This document shows positions 32,836 to 40,871 of a stretch of DNA of 60,383 bases, in pieces. A program made the translations under genes and the position numbers. How positions within the stretch are numbered: the stretch's first letter is position 1; each line of letters opens with the position of its first letter. The DNA comes from Armatimonadota bacterium (GTDB taxonomy: Bacteria; Armatimonadota; Fimbriimonadia; Fimbriimonadales; GBS-DC), in NCBI GenBank assembly GCA_023511915.1, contig JAIMAN010000009.1:1-60383 (forward strand), given 5' to 3'. Below the pieces are notes generated by a model that saw only the letters and a program-made list of their open reading frames with translations, ran no database searches and was not told the DNA's origin.

Positions 32836-33743
32836 TAAAGAGTCCCCTTCGCTTTCCTGGTGGCAAGTCGCGTGCGGTGGCGCAAATACTACCGCTTGTA
32901 CCTGATTACGACGAGTATCGCGAGCCGATGGTAGGGGGCGGTTCGCTTTTCCTTACGCTCAAGCAAAAATTCCCCCACCGACGCTACTGGATTAATGACA
33001 TCAACTACGAGTTATACTGTTTTTGGAAAGTTGCACAGGAATGTGCGGACGCCCTTGCAGATGCCGTGCATAGAGTGCGCCAGAACACGACTGATGGGCG
33101 CACGCTATTCTATCGCCTGTTGGAGCAGTACGGGCAGGGAAGCGAGTTCGAGCGCGCGGTGCGGTTCTTCGTGTTGAACCGTATCACCTTCTCAGGCACG
33201 GTCGATTCGGGAGGCTACTCAGAGCAAGCGTTCCACGAGCGATTTACGCACTCAGCCGTCGAGCGCATACGACCACTCGGTAATCTTTTGCGCGGCGTGA
33301 AGATTACCTGCGAGGACTACGCACCCGTCGTTCAGCAGGCGGGGGAGAATGTGTTTATCTATCTTGACCCTCCTTACTATTCGGTTGCAGAGTCTCGGCT
33401 ATACGGTAGGCGCGGCGAGTTGCACCTTAGCTTCGACCACGAGCGTCTGCGAGAGATACTCGGTCAGATCCCCCACAAATGGTTGCTCACTTACGATGAA
33501 TGCGACTACATCCACGAGCGGTACGCCGACTACACGCAGCTGCGTTGGACGCTTCAGTACGGAATGAACAACTACAAGCAGACGCACGCGCGCCCTGGCA
33601 AAGAGCTGTTTATTGCCAACTACGATATTGAGGGTACGATGGCTCGTCAGCTCACACTGGTTCTCGAGCGAGGTGGAGCCGTCTATGATATACTGTCGTG
33701 TCGCAATCCTGGAAGTACCGACCTGTGGAAGGATGAGGCATAG
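32832..33743 (+). CDS. DNA adenine N6-methyltransferase, Dam/D12 class
   Basis: 303 residues with the alpha-group order: N-terminal SAM-binding SPLRFPGGKSRAV (PGGK, about 8-11), YREPMVGGGSLF (motif I-like), DINYELY, the catalytic DPPYY (about 177-181) and NYDI near the end. It methylates adenine at an unknown site and protects against the upstream endonuclease. AAAGAGTCCCC-type codon use is mixed and G+C is intermediate. The ATG overlaps the preceding TGA (ATGA). Last gene of the island; the next gene is convergent and G/C-rich again. Confidence 0.88.
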   Translation: MIKSPLRFPGGKSRAVAQILPLVPDYDEYREPMVGGGSLFLTLKQKFPHRRYWINDINYELYCFWKVAQECADALADAVHRVRQNTTDGRTLFYRLLEQYGQGSEFERAVRFFVLNRITFSGTVDSGGYSEQAFHERFTHSAVERIRPLGNLLRGVKITCEDYAPVVQQAGENVFIYLDPPYYSVAESRLYGRRGELHLSFDHERLREILGQIPHKWLLTYDECDYIHERYADYTQLRWTLQYGMNNYKQTHARPGKELFIANYDIEGTMARQLTLVLERGGAVYDILSCRNPGSTDLWKDEA

Positions 33744-33749
33744 CTTTAG

Positions 33750-34283
33750 CTAATTGGTTCGCGTGGGCGTCTCGGTTGGTGGGGATGCCCACGCGACCGC
33801 CGCGTGCCAGAGCGCCGCACCCGTCAGCCCGACGCCCGCTATCGCCTGCAGCCAGTTGTTCTGCGCGTAATGCACATAGGTGAAGTTCGCGAAATACAGC
33901 CCCAGCGCGACCATCAGCAGCGCGACCGCCCACTCAGGCGCAGGGCGACGCCCCATCCCCAGCGCGCTGACGACGCACATCCAACCCAGTATGAACCACA
34001 GCACGCGCTCCACCACGCCTAACCCGCCCAGCGGCAACTCCAGCCAAGTGGCGACCGACTTGACGATGAAATACAACCCCAGCCCGTAGGCGAACAGGAT
34101 CAGCAGCCGATGGCGTACCGCGGGCAAAAAGAAGCCCAGCCCCGCCAGGAGCGCGAGCAGCAGCGCGTGCCGACGCACAATCGGCACATCCTGGATCAGG
34201 AACGCCGCCGTCAGCCCCGCCGCCGCCGTCAAAAACGGCAGCCAACGCAACCGCCACGCCTCGCTCCGAAACCACTGCGCCAT
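33750..34283 (-). CDS. Multi-pass membrane protein of unknown function
   Basis: 177 residues with five or six hydrophobic segments (about 13-30, 37-52, 57-75, 85-105, 112-130, 145-165) and very short loops. No motif I recognise. Its ATG shares one base with the argH stop (TGATG), so translation is coupled to argH, but a functional link is not implied. It ends six bases from the convergent methylase gene, marking the right border of the A/T-rich island. Confidence 0.65.
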   Translation of the reverse strand: MAQWFRSEAWRLRWLPFLTAAAGLTAAFLIQDVPIVRRHALLLALLAGLGFFLPAVRHRLLILFAYGLGLYFIVKSVATWLELPLGGLGVVERVLWFILGWMCVVSALGMGRRPAPEWAVALLMVALGLYFANFTYVHYAQNNWLQAIAGVGLTGAALWHAAVAWASPPTETPTRTN

Positions 34284-35707
34284 CAGTTCGGGTTCAACAG
34301 CTCGTTCAGCTGGTGTTCGATAACGCCCAGCCACTGCTTGGCTTGCTCGATCTGCTGCTGGACGGCTTCGGGGGCGGTTCCCCCCTGAATCGTGCGGGCG
34401 CGAATAGCGTGCATCGGGTCAATCGCCTCCAGTGCGTCTGCCTCGAAACGCGGGTGATGGCGCTGCAGCATCTCCAGCGTCAGGTCTTCCAGCGTAATGC
34501 CCTGCTGCAGGCACTCGCGCACGATGCCGCCGACAATCCCGTGCGCCTCGCGGAACGGCACGCCCTTGCGCACCAGATAGTCTGCCAGCTCCGTCGCCGT
34601 AGAGAAGTCGCCCTGCAGCGCGGCGCGCATCCGCTCGGCGTCCCAGCGCGCCTTTTCCAGCATCTGGCGCATCAGGATCACCGACGGGATGACCGTGTCC
34701 AGCGTTGCGAACAACAGTGGCTTGTCGTCCTGCAGGTCACGGTTGTAGGTCAGCGGCAGCCCCTTGAGCAGCGCGAGCATCCCCGTCAGGTTGCCAATCG
34801 CCAGTGCGCTGCGCCCGCGAATCAGCTCGGCGATGTCGGGGTTCTTCTTTTGCGGCATGATGCTGCTGCCTGTGGTGTGTTCGTCGGAGAGTTCGACATA
34901 GCCGTATTCGGGCGCGCTCCAGAGGATGAGTTCCTGCGCGAGGCGGCTCAGATGCACCATCAGCAGGGCGCACACGAAGAGGTACTCGGCGACGAAATCG
35001 CGGTCGGCGACGGCGTCCATGCTGTTGGGCGCGGGCATGGCGAAGCCGAGTTCGGCAGCGAGCAGCTCGCGGTCAATCGGGAAACTCGTGCCCGACAGCG
35101 CGCCCGCGCCGAGCGGACAGAGATTCATGCGGTCGCCCGCGTGCGCCAAGCGCGACAGGTCGCGAATGAACGCCCAGCAGTGCGCCATCAGGTGCTGCGC
35201 CAGCGTCACGGGCTGCGCGTGCTGCTGGTGGGTCAGCCCTGGCATGGGCGTCTCCAAGTGCTGCTGGGCGAGTTCCATCAGCTGCTCGCACAGACGCAGC
35301 AGGGCGCGTGCGAGGTCGCCTGTGCGCTCACGCACCCACATGCGCGTCTCGGTCGCCACGAGGTCGTTGCGGCTGCGCCCCGTGTGCAACTTGCCCGCCA
35401 GCGCGCCGATTTTCTCGTACAGGCGCGCCTCAATCGCCGTGTGGATGTCCTCATACGCGCCAGAGGGATGCCACACTTCCGCCTCGATTTCGTCGTGGAT
35501 TTCCAGCAGGGCGTCAATAATGCGGTTCGCCTCGTGCGCGCTGAGCATGCCCGTGATGCCCATCATGCGGGCGTGCGCGGCGCAGGCGTGCAACTCCTGC
35601 TTCCAGAGCCGCTGGTCATGTTGCAGCGAAAACGAATATGCCTCCGCTTCGGGCGAGAGTTTGCCTTCGAATCGCCCGCCCCACATTTTTCGGTCGCGAC
35701 CTTGCAT
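34283..35707 (-). CDS. argH: Argininosuccinate lyase
   Basis: Splits argininosuccinate to arginine and fumarate, the last step of arginine synthesis. 474 residues. Key family motifs are all present: KMWGGRFEGKLSPEAEAYSF at the start (in part: WGGRF), TGRSRNDLVATETRMW (about 109-124), the catalytic-loop signature TTGSSIMPQKKNPD (about 282-295) and the C-terminal region. Length matches the family. The ATG at 35707 is 8 bases from a TATAAT box with no ribosome binding site, so the mRNA is probably leaderless. No other arginine genes are nearby. Confidence 0.96.
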   Translation of the reverse strand: MQGRDRKMWGGRFEGKLSPEAEAYSFSLQHDQRLWKQELHACAAHARMMGITGMLSAHEANRIIDALLEIHDEIEAEVWHPSGAYEDIHTAIEARLYEKIGALAGKLHTGRSRNDLVATETRMWVRERTGDLARALLRLCEQLMELAQQHLETPMPGLTHQQHAQPVTLAQHLMAHCWAFIRDLSRLAHAGDRMNLCPLGAGALSGTSFPIDRELLAAELGFAMPAPNSMDAVADRDFVAEYLFVCALLMVHLSRLAQELILWSAPEYGYVELSDEHTTGSSIMPQKKNPDIAELIRGRSALAIGNLTGMLALLKGLPLTYNRDLQDDKPLLFATLDTVIPSVILMRQMLEKARWDAERMRAALQGDFSTATELADYLVRKGVPFREAHGIVGGIVRECLQQGITLEDLTLEMLQRHHPRFEADALEAIDPMHAIRARTIQGGTAPEAVQQQIEQAKQWLGVIEHQLNELLNPN

Positions 35708-35715
35708 CGCGCGGG

Positions 35716-35721
35716 ATTATA
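35716..35721 (-). promoter_or_regulatory. -10 box TATAAT, leaderless-type promoter of argH
   Basis: A perfect TATAAT 8 bases before the argH ATG, lying within the last codons region of the upstream mutY gene's 3' end. Confidence 0.6.
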
Positions 35722-36991
35722 CCTGCTGGAGGCTCATCTGTCCGCCGTGCTGCGTAAGCGCGTGCGCCAGTCGGCGTTGCGGGGCGGAGAGCGGGTAGTC
35801 CGTCAGCGCGTCGGGGGCGACCCACGCGGCGGCGTCATACGCGCCCGTCGGCTGCGCCTCGCCCGCGCGCCACGCGCACAGGTAGCCATAGAGCCGAATG
35901 CGCGCGGTCGTCACGGCGTGCTGGAGGCTCGCGAGGGTCTGCACGGGCTGAACCTGCACGCCGAGTTGGGCGGCAGCGCGCTCGGCGACGGTTTCGAGGC
36001 TCTCGCGCCCGTCGCGTGTGGCGCGCGGGAACTCCCACAGCCCGCCCCACAGCCCGTCGGGCGCACGGCGCGCCAGCAAGTAGCGTCCCTCGCGCAGGAC
36101 TATCGCGGAGACATCCACCCGCGCCTGCGTCGCCACACGGCGCGACAGCTCAGGCACAGCGGTCGGCTGACCCCGTTGATACGCGGCGCACAGGTGGCTC
36201 ACAGGGCACGCCCCACAGCGCGGCTGCTTCGGCAGGCAGACCGTAGACCCCAGCTCCATCACCGCCTGATTGAACGCGCCGGGCTGCTGCGGGTCAACCA
36301 GCTCTTCGGCGAGTTGCCAGAGCCGTTTCTGCGCGGCGTGCGCTTTGAGGTCGCCCTTGAGCCACAGCAGACGCGCCAGCACGCGCGTCACATTCCCGTC
36401 CACCACGGGGGTCGGCTGCCCGAACGCGATGCTGGCAATCGCGCCCGCGGTGTATGCGCCGATGCCTGGCAGCTCGCGCAGGCGGTCGGCGGTGGCGGGG
36501 AGTTGCCCGCCGTTTTGGGCAATCTGCTGCGCCGCGCGATGCAGACTGCGCGCCCGCGCGTAGTAGCCCAGCCCCTCCCAGTAGCGCAGCACCTCCTCCA
36601 GCGGCGCGTCCGCCAACGCCTGCACCGTCGGGAACCGCTCCAGAAATCGCTCATAGTACGGCACAACGGTCGCCGTCTGCGTCTGCTGCAGCATCACCTC
36701 CGCGACCCACACGCGGTACGGGTCGGGGTTGTTGCGCCACGGAGTCGGGCGCTGGTGCGCGGCGAACCATGCCAGCAGCGCTCGACGCAACTCGCGTACC
36801 CACACCTCATCCAGCGAGGGCTGCGAGATGGTCTGCCCTTCGCCGATGGGCAGCGCGTGGTCGATGTAGGCGTACAGGCGGTGGCTTTCGGGCACGAACA
36901 AGTGGCGGGGCGTCTGGCGCATCGCCTCCGCACGCGCCTGCTCCAGCAGCGGCTCCATCTGGGCGGTGTAATCCGTCCCGTCAGCGGGCAT
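35717..36991 (-). CDS. mutY: A/G-specific adenine glycosylase with a PCMT-derived N-terminal extension
   Basis: 424 residues. From about 63 to the end it is MutY, which removes adenine opposite 8-oxoguanine: catalytic Glu98 in [12 protein letters not shown], Hh[15 protein letters not shown], Asp198 in VVDGN, the 4Fe-4S ligands Cys252, 259, 262 and 268, and a C-terminal NUDIX-like proofreading domain ([15 protein letters not shown]). Residues about 12-59 are instead the N-terminus of protein-L-isoaspartate O-methyltransferase ([18 protein letters not shown], then [14 protein letters not shown]), ending before its SAM-binding domain. A GTG at 36805 could start MutY alone, but the promoter motif at 37002-37025 favours the fused form. 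Confidence 0.9.
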   Translation of the reverse strand: MPADGTDYTAQMEPLLEQARAEAMRQTPRHLFVPESHRLYAYIDHALPIGEGQTISQPSLDEVWVRELRRALLAWFAAHQRPTPWRNNPDPYRVWVAEVMLQQTQTATVVPYYERFLERFPTVQALADAPLEEVLRYWEGLGYYARARSLHRAAQQIAQNGGQLPATADRLRELPGIGAYTAGAIASIAFGQPTPVVDGNVTRVLARLLWLKGDLKAHAAQKRLWQLAEELVDPQQPGAFNQAVMELGSTVCLPKQPRCGACPVSHLCAAYQRGQPTAVPELSRRVATQARVDVSAIVLREGRYLLARRAPDGLWGGLWEFPRATRDGRESLETVAERAAAQLGVQVQPVQTLASLQHAVTTARIRLYGYLCAWRAGEAQPTGAYDAAAWVAPDALTDYPLSAPQRRLAHALTQHGGQMSLQQV

Positions 36992-37001
36992 ACCCAGCGG
37001 G

Positions 37002-37025
37002 TTCGACGGCGCGGGCGCGAGTCCT
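37002..37025 (-). promoter_or_regulatory. Two-part AGGAC-N15-CGAA motif, mutY copy
   Basis: GCAGGACTCG then CGAACC after 15 bases; the CGAA box lies 10 bases before the ATG of the fused mutY gene. One mismatch (AGGAC) from the usual AGGAA. Confidence 0.5.
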
Positions 37026-37035
37026 GCAGGGCATT

Positions 37036-37087
37036 GACTCGCGTCCGCCGGGAATGGACTCGCGTCTCCGGGGAGTTATCTCGCGTC
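37036..37087. repeat. Three direct repeats of GACTCGCGTC at 21-base spacing
   Basis: Copies begin at 37036, 37057 and 37078 (the last reads ATCTCGCGTC). The exact 21-base period equals two DNA turns, and the array lies just upstream of the promoter motif of the mutY gene. Confidence 0.6.
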
Positions 37088-37100
37088 CGCGCGCAATTAC

Positions 37101-40100
37101 TTATGGCAACGGCAACTTCGGGCGCGGCTCGAAGTCGGGCAGCTTCGGCGGGTTTGCCTCCATCAACTTGAGAATCTCCGCAATCGCCCGATCCAGCTGC
37201 GGGTCGCGCCCCGCCATGTAGTCCTGCGGCGCGTAGTCCACCTCGATGTCGGGATCCGTGCCGTAGTTTTCCACGCGCCAGCCGACATCGTAGAACCAGA
37301 AGGCATACTCGGGCTGCGTGGTCAGCCCCTGATCGACAAACACCGACTTTGGCGAGATGCCAATCACGCCGCCCCAAGTGCGCTTGCCGATTAGCGAACC
37401 CTGCTTCATCAGCTTGAAGGCGTGGCTGAACATGTCGCCGTCGGAGCCCGCGCGCTCGTCGGTAATCGCGACCAGCGGTCCCATCGGCGAGTCGTAGGGG
37501 TAGGGCATCGGCTTGCCCCAGCGCGGCACATCGTAGCCGATGCGCTTGCGCCCCAGCTTCTCCAGCAGCAGCGCGGACACATACCCGCCGCCGTTCGCCC
37601 GCACATCCACAATCAGCCCTTGACGCACCAGCTCAGGCAGAAATGCGCGGTGGAACTCCGAGAAGCCGGGGCTGCCCATATCGGGGATGTGGATGTAGCC
37701 GACCTGCCCGTTGGTCTTCTCGTGAACATAGGCGCGGTTGCGGTTTACCCAGTCGCGATAGCGCAGTTTCGATTCGTCGCTCAGCGTTTTGGTGGTCACG
37801 GTGCGCGTCTGTCCGTCGGGGCTGCGCAGGGTCAGTTGCACGACCGCGCCCGCTTGGTGCAGCAGCGCCTCGCTGGGGGTGAACTCGCGCGTGAGGCGTC
37901 GCCCGTTGATCGCCAGCAGCGCCTCGCCGACTTTCGCGTTCACGCCAGGCTCGTTCAGGGGCGAGTCGGCGTCGTCCAGCCACGGGTCGCCCGTGAGGAT
38001 GCGCGTGATGCGGTAGCCCTGCGTCGCCTCGTCCCACTCGAACTCCGCGCCCAGCAGCCCGACCGAGTATTGCGGGGGCTGGCGGTAGTCGCCGCCGAAC
38101 TCGTAGCAGTGCGAAGTGCCCAGCTCGCCCTGCATCTCCCACATCAGGTCGGAGAACTCGCCGCGCGTGGCGACGCGCTCCAGCAGCGGGTAGTAGCGGT
38201 CGTACACGCGCTGCCAGTCGACGCCCGACATGTCCGCGCTCCAGAAAAACTCGCGTTGCAGTCGCCACGCCTCGCGGTACATCTGCTGCCACTCGCGGGT
38301 GGGCACGACCGCGCAGCGCACGCGGCTGAGGTCAATCCAGCCGCTCTCGCGCGACGGGGGCGCGCTCTCGTGCTTCTCGTCGGGCTTTTGACCTGCGGGC
38401 AGCACGCGCAGCCGCTTGCCCGACCGATACGCCAGCGTCTTGCCGTCCAGCGACAGCGTGAAGTCGTTCACCTTGCTTGCCAGCGTCTCGGTCTTGGCGT
38501 TGATGAAGTCGTACATCAGCAGCGCGCCTTTGCCCTCGCCGTCCTCGCCCAGCCAGTCTTTGCCGAGCGTGCCTTCGACGGGGAACTGCGTCGCCAGCAC
38601 GCGCCGCTTGCTCAGCCCCGCGACCTGCCCGTAGATGCCTGCAGGCAACGGCACGGTAATCACACGCAGCTGGATGTCGTCGAAGTCGATGACGGTGGTC
38701 TTTTTCTCGCCCGATTCCTGCTTGCCCTCCTCCTTCGGTTTCTCCTCAAACGGGCGGGGCTGGGGTAGCAGCGGGTTCGGGATGTCTTTGCGCAGCACGA
38801 CCGCCATCACACGCATGCCCATCGGGAACGCCAGCTCGTACTGCAGGTTGTCGGGCACGGGGTCGTAGTCGCGATAGGACAGGAAGTACAGCATCTCGCC
38901 GTCGGGGTCCCACGCGGGCGACACATCGCGGAACTCTGGGTGCGTGATGGGGTGGATTGCGCCCGTTTCTGCGTCGTAAATCTTGATGATGTGTGTGCGC
39001 TCGTTGGGGGCGAAGCTGTACGCCAGCCAGCGTCCGCACGGCGACCACGCGAAGCCTGCAATCCAAGCGCTATCGCTGCGCTCAATCAGTTTCAGCGCGC
39101 CCGTCACAACATCGAACAGGGACAGCTCGAAGCGGTGATTGCTGAGGGCAACGCGGTCGGCGGTGGGGCAGACCGCCATCTGGTAGGGGTGCCCGATGTC
39201 CAGCGTTTCGTAGCGCGTGACGCCGTCGGGGGTGTGCAGTTCCAGTCGGGGTTCGCCGCTGGCGTCGGAGACGGTGATTATGCGTTCGCCGTCGGGCAGG
39301 AACTGGCTCAGGCGGTAGCGCACGCCCTGCGGCTCGCCGTGCTGAATCACCGCGCCTTCCCAGTTGCCCATCACAAACGGCTTGCCCCGCACGGTCAGCA
39401 GCAGCGAGTGCCCCTGCGGGTGCAGCCCGTACTCCTGCAGGTACTTGTCGGTCTCGACGAACTTGCGTTGCGCTTGTGTGCGCGGGCTGCGCAGTTCTAC
39501 GGGAATCATCTGATCCTCGCCTGTCGCCAAGTCCAGCACATACAGGTCTGCGCCCGCGTGGTAGACGATGCGCTTGCCGTCCGTGCTGGGGTAGCGCACA
39601 TAGTATTCGGTGTGGTGGGTGTGCTTGCGCAGGTCGCTTCCGTCGGGCAGGCAGGAGTAGATGTTGGCGATGCCCTCGTGGTCGGAGACGAAGTAGATGC
39701 GCTCGCCAATCCACATCGGCGCGGTCAGGTTGCCGTCGGTGGGCTTGAAGCGGGTGAAGTTGCCGTCGCCCGTGCGGTCGATCCAGAACACGCCCGCTGT
39801 GCCGCCACGATAGCGTTTCCACCACGCGGGGTCGCCCGTGTGTCTCCCCAAGATGACCGCGCCGTTGGCTCCAAAACTGATGTGCTGCGCCAGTCCGTAG
39901 GGGTACCGTTGGGGCAGTCCGCCGTCCAGCGGCGCGCGCCACAGCCAGATTTCGCGTGGCGGGCACGCAGCGGTGCTGGCGTAGATGACCGACTTGCCGT
40001 CGGGCGTCCAGCCGACCACCTGCACGCGCGTTGCCGCTTGGTAGGTCAGTCGGCGTGGCTCGCCGCCGTCGGCGGGCATCACATACACTTCGGGCTGCCC

Positions 40101-40394
40101 CTCATCGCGGGCGACGAAGGCAATCCACTGCCCGTCAGGCGAGAAGCGCGGGGTGATGACATTGCTGAGGCTGGTGGTCAGGCGGCGCGCGTAGCCCCCG
40201 CCCACCGAAACCGTCCACAGGTCGTCTTCGCAGGTGAACGCCACCGTATCGCCGTGAATCGTCGGAAAGCGGTAGTAGCCCTTACGCATCGTCGGTCTCT
40301 CCGAGTGCGTGGGATTCGGCGCACCAGCGTCGATTCCTGCTGGGGCGGTTGCCAGCGTCAGCGCGCCCAGCAGACACAGGCTCAGTTTTCGCAA
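37101..40394 (-). CDS. Tricorn-type protease (S41 core with beta-propellers)
   Basis: 1097 residues in the longest form. Tricorn homologues cut short peptides downstream of larger proteases. Order: beta-propeller repeats (about 40-650; FSPDGQWIAFVARD, WSPCGRWLAYSF), then PDZ and S41 peptidase modules with His in GTSHCYEFGG (about 762), FSEFHRAFLPEL and the nucleophile Ser in RAGSDGDMFSHAF (about 985). The TTG at 40394 gives a signal-peptide-like start (LCLLGALTLATAPAG). The ATG at 40289 (MRKGYYRFPTIHGD) has GGAGAG 8 bases upstream and a two-part promoter motif ahead, so a cytoplasmic form may also be made. Confidence 0.88.
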   Translation of the reverse strand: MRKLSLCLLGALTLATAPAGIDAGAPNPTHSERPTMRKGYYRFPTIHGDTVAFTCEDDLWTVSVGGGYARRLTTSLSNVITPRFSPDGQWIAFVARDEGQPEVYVMPADGGEPRRLTYQAATRVQVVGWTPDGKSVIYASTAACPPREIWLWRAPLDGGLPQRYPYGLAQHISFGANGAVILGRHTGDPAWWKRYRGGTAGVFWIDRTGDGNFTRFKPTDGNLTAPMWIGERIYFVSDHEGIANIYSCLPDGSDLRKHTHHTEYYVRYPSTDGKRIVYHAGADLYVLDLATGEDQMIPVELRSPRTQAQRKFVETDKYLQEYGLHPQGHSLLLTVRGKPFVMGNWEGAVIQHGEPQGVRYRLSQFLPDGERIITVSDASGEPRLELHTPDGVTRYETLDIGHPYQMAVCPTADRVALSNHRFELSLFDVVTGALKLIERSDSAWIAGFAWSPCGRWLAYSFAPNERTHIIKIYDAETGAIHPITHPEFRDVSPAWDPDGEMLYFLSYRDYDPVPDNLQYELAFPMGMRVMAVVLRKDIPNPLLPQPRPFEEKPKEEGKQESGEKKTTVIDFDDIQLRVITVPLPAGIYGQVAGLSKRRVLATQFPVEGTLGKDWLGEDGEGKGALLMYDFINAKTETLASKVNDFTLSLDGKTLAYRSGKRLRVLPAGQKPDEKHESAPPSRESGWIDLSRVRCAVVPTREWQQMYREAWRLQREFFWSADMSGVDWQRVYDRYYPLLERVATRGEFSDLMWEMQGELGTSHCYEFGGDYRQPPQYSVGLLGAEFEWDEATQGYRITRILTGDPWLDDADSPLNEPGVNAKVGEALLAINGRRLTREFTPSEALLHQAGAVVQLTLRSPDGQTRTVTTKTLSDESKLRYRDWVNRNRAYVHEKTNGQVGYIHIPDMGSPGFSEFHRAFLPELVRQGLIVDVRANGGGYVSALLLEKLGRKRIGYDVPRWGKPMPYPYDSPMGPLVAITDERAGSDGDMFSHAFKLMKQGSLIGKRTWGGVIGISPKSVFVDQGLTTQPEYAFWFYDVGWRVENYGTDPDIEVDYAPQDYMAGRDPQLDRAIAEILKLMEANPPKLPDFEPRPKLPLP
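40315..40338 (-). promoter_or_regulatory. Two-part AGGAA-N15-CGAA motif inside the Tricorn signal-peptide region
   Basis: GCAGGAATCG then CGAATC after 15 bases, 25 bases before the internal ATG at 40289 and its GGAGAG site. Confidence 0.5.
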
Positions 40395-40403
40395 TTGGTA
40401 TCA

Positions 40404-40871
40404 CTACTCCTCGCTCAGGGGGCGCAGGTAGGCGATGGGTTGCCCATACTGCACGGGCTGCCCCGATTCGACCGCCCAGCCCTCCAAGATGGCGGGCAGC
40501 GGCGCGGTCACCTCGTTGGCGATGCCCAGCACCTCGACGGTCGCCAGCGTCTGCCCGCGCTCGACGGACGCGCCCACCGCAATCGGCGCGAGCGTGCAGT
40601 AGCCGACGCATTCGGAGCGCACTTCCAGCAGCGCAGGCGGCTGCCACAGGCTCTCTGGCTCGGCGTCGGGCGTAGGTTCGGGCGTTGCGTAGCCGCTCAC
40701 GAACAGGGGGGGCATCGCCTCATCAGGCGTCGGTGGCGCGCCCGCGCCCTGCGCCCGTGTCAGGGCAATCTGCCACGCGCCGTCGCTGAGTTCTAAGCGC
40801 GTCGCGCCGTGATGCGCCATAAGTTGCGCCAGTTGCTCCACTTGCACCAACGCTTCGTTCACCATTTCCAT
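40404..40871 (-). CDS. Biotin-carboxyl-carrier-like protein lacking the biotinylated lysine
   Basis: 155 residues laid out like AccB: an N-terminal helical region (VEQLAQLMAHHGATRLEL), a Pro/Ala/Glu linker, and a C-terminal biotinyl-lipoyl barrel (about 83-155). Where real carriers have EAMKMMNEI, this reads EVLGIANEV, so the attachment lysine is glycine (residue 116) and both flanking methionines are lost. It cannot carry biotin or lipoate. In plants, similar lysine-less BADC proteins join acetyl-CoA carboxylase and hold it back; that role here is only a hypothesis. The start overlaps the upstream gene by 13 bases. Confidence 0.8.
   Translation of the reverse strand: MEMVNEALVQVEQLAQLMAHHGATRLELSDGAWQIALTRAQGAGAPPTPDEAMPPLFVSGYATPEPTPDAEPESLWQPPALLEVRSECVGYCTLAPIAVGASVERGQTLATVEVLGIANEVTAPLPAILEGWAVESGQPVQYGQPIAYLRPLSEE

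Noticed and set aside
34313-37171. A very long plus-strand open frame (over 900 codons) opposite argH and mutY
   Set aside because: It is the shadow of two well-recognised minus-strand genes in GC-rich DNA and has no protein-like composition.
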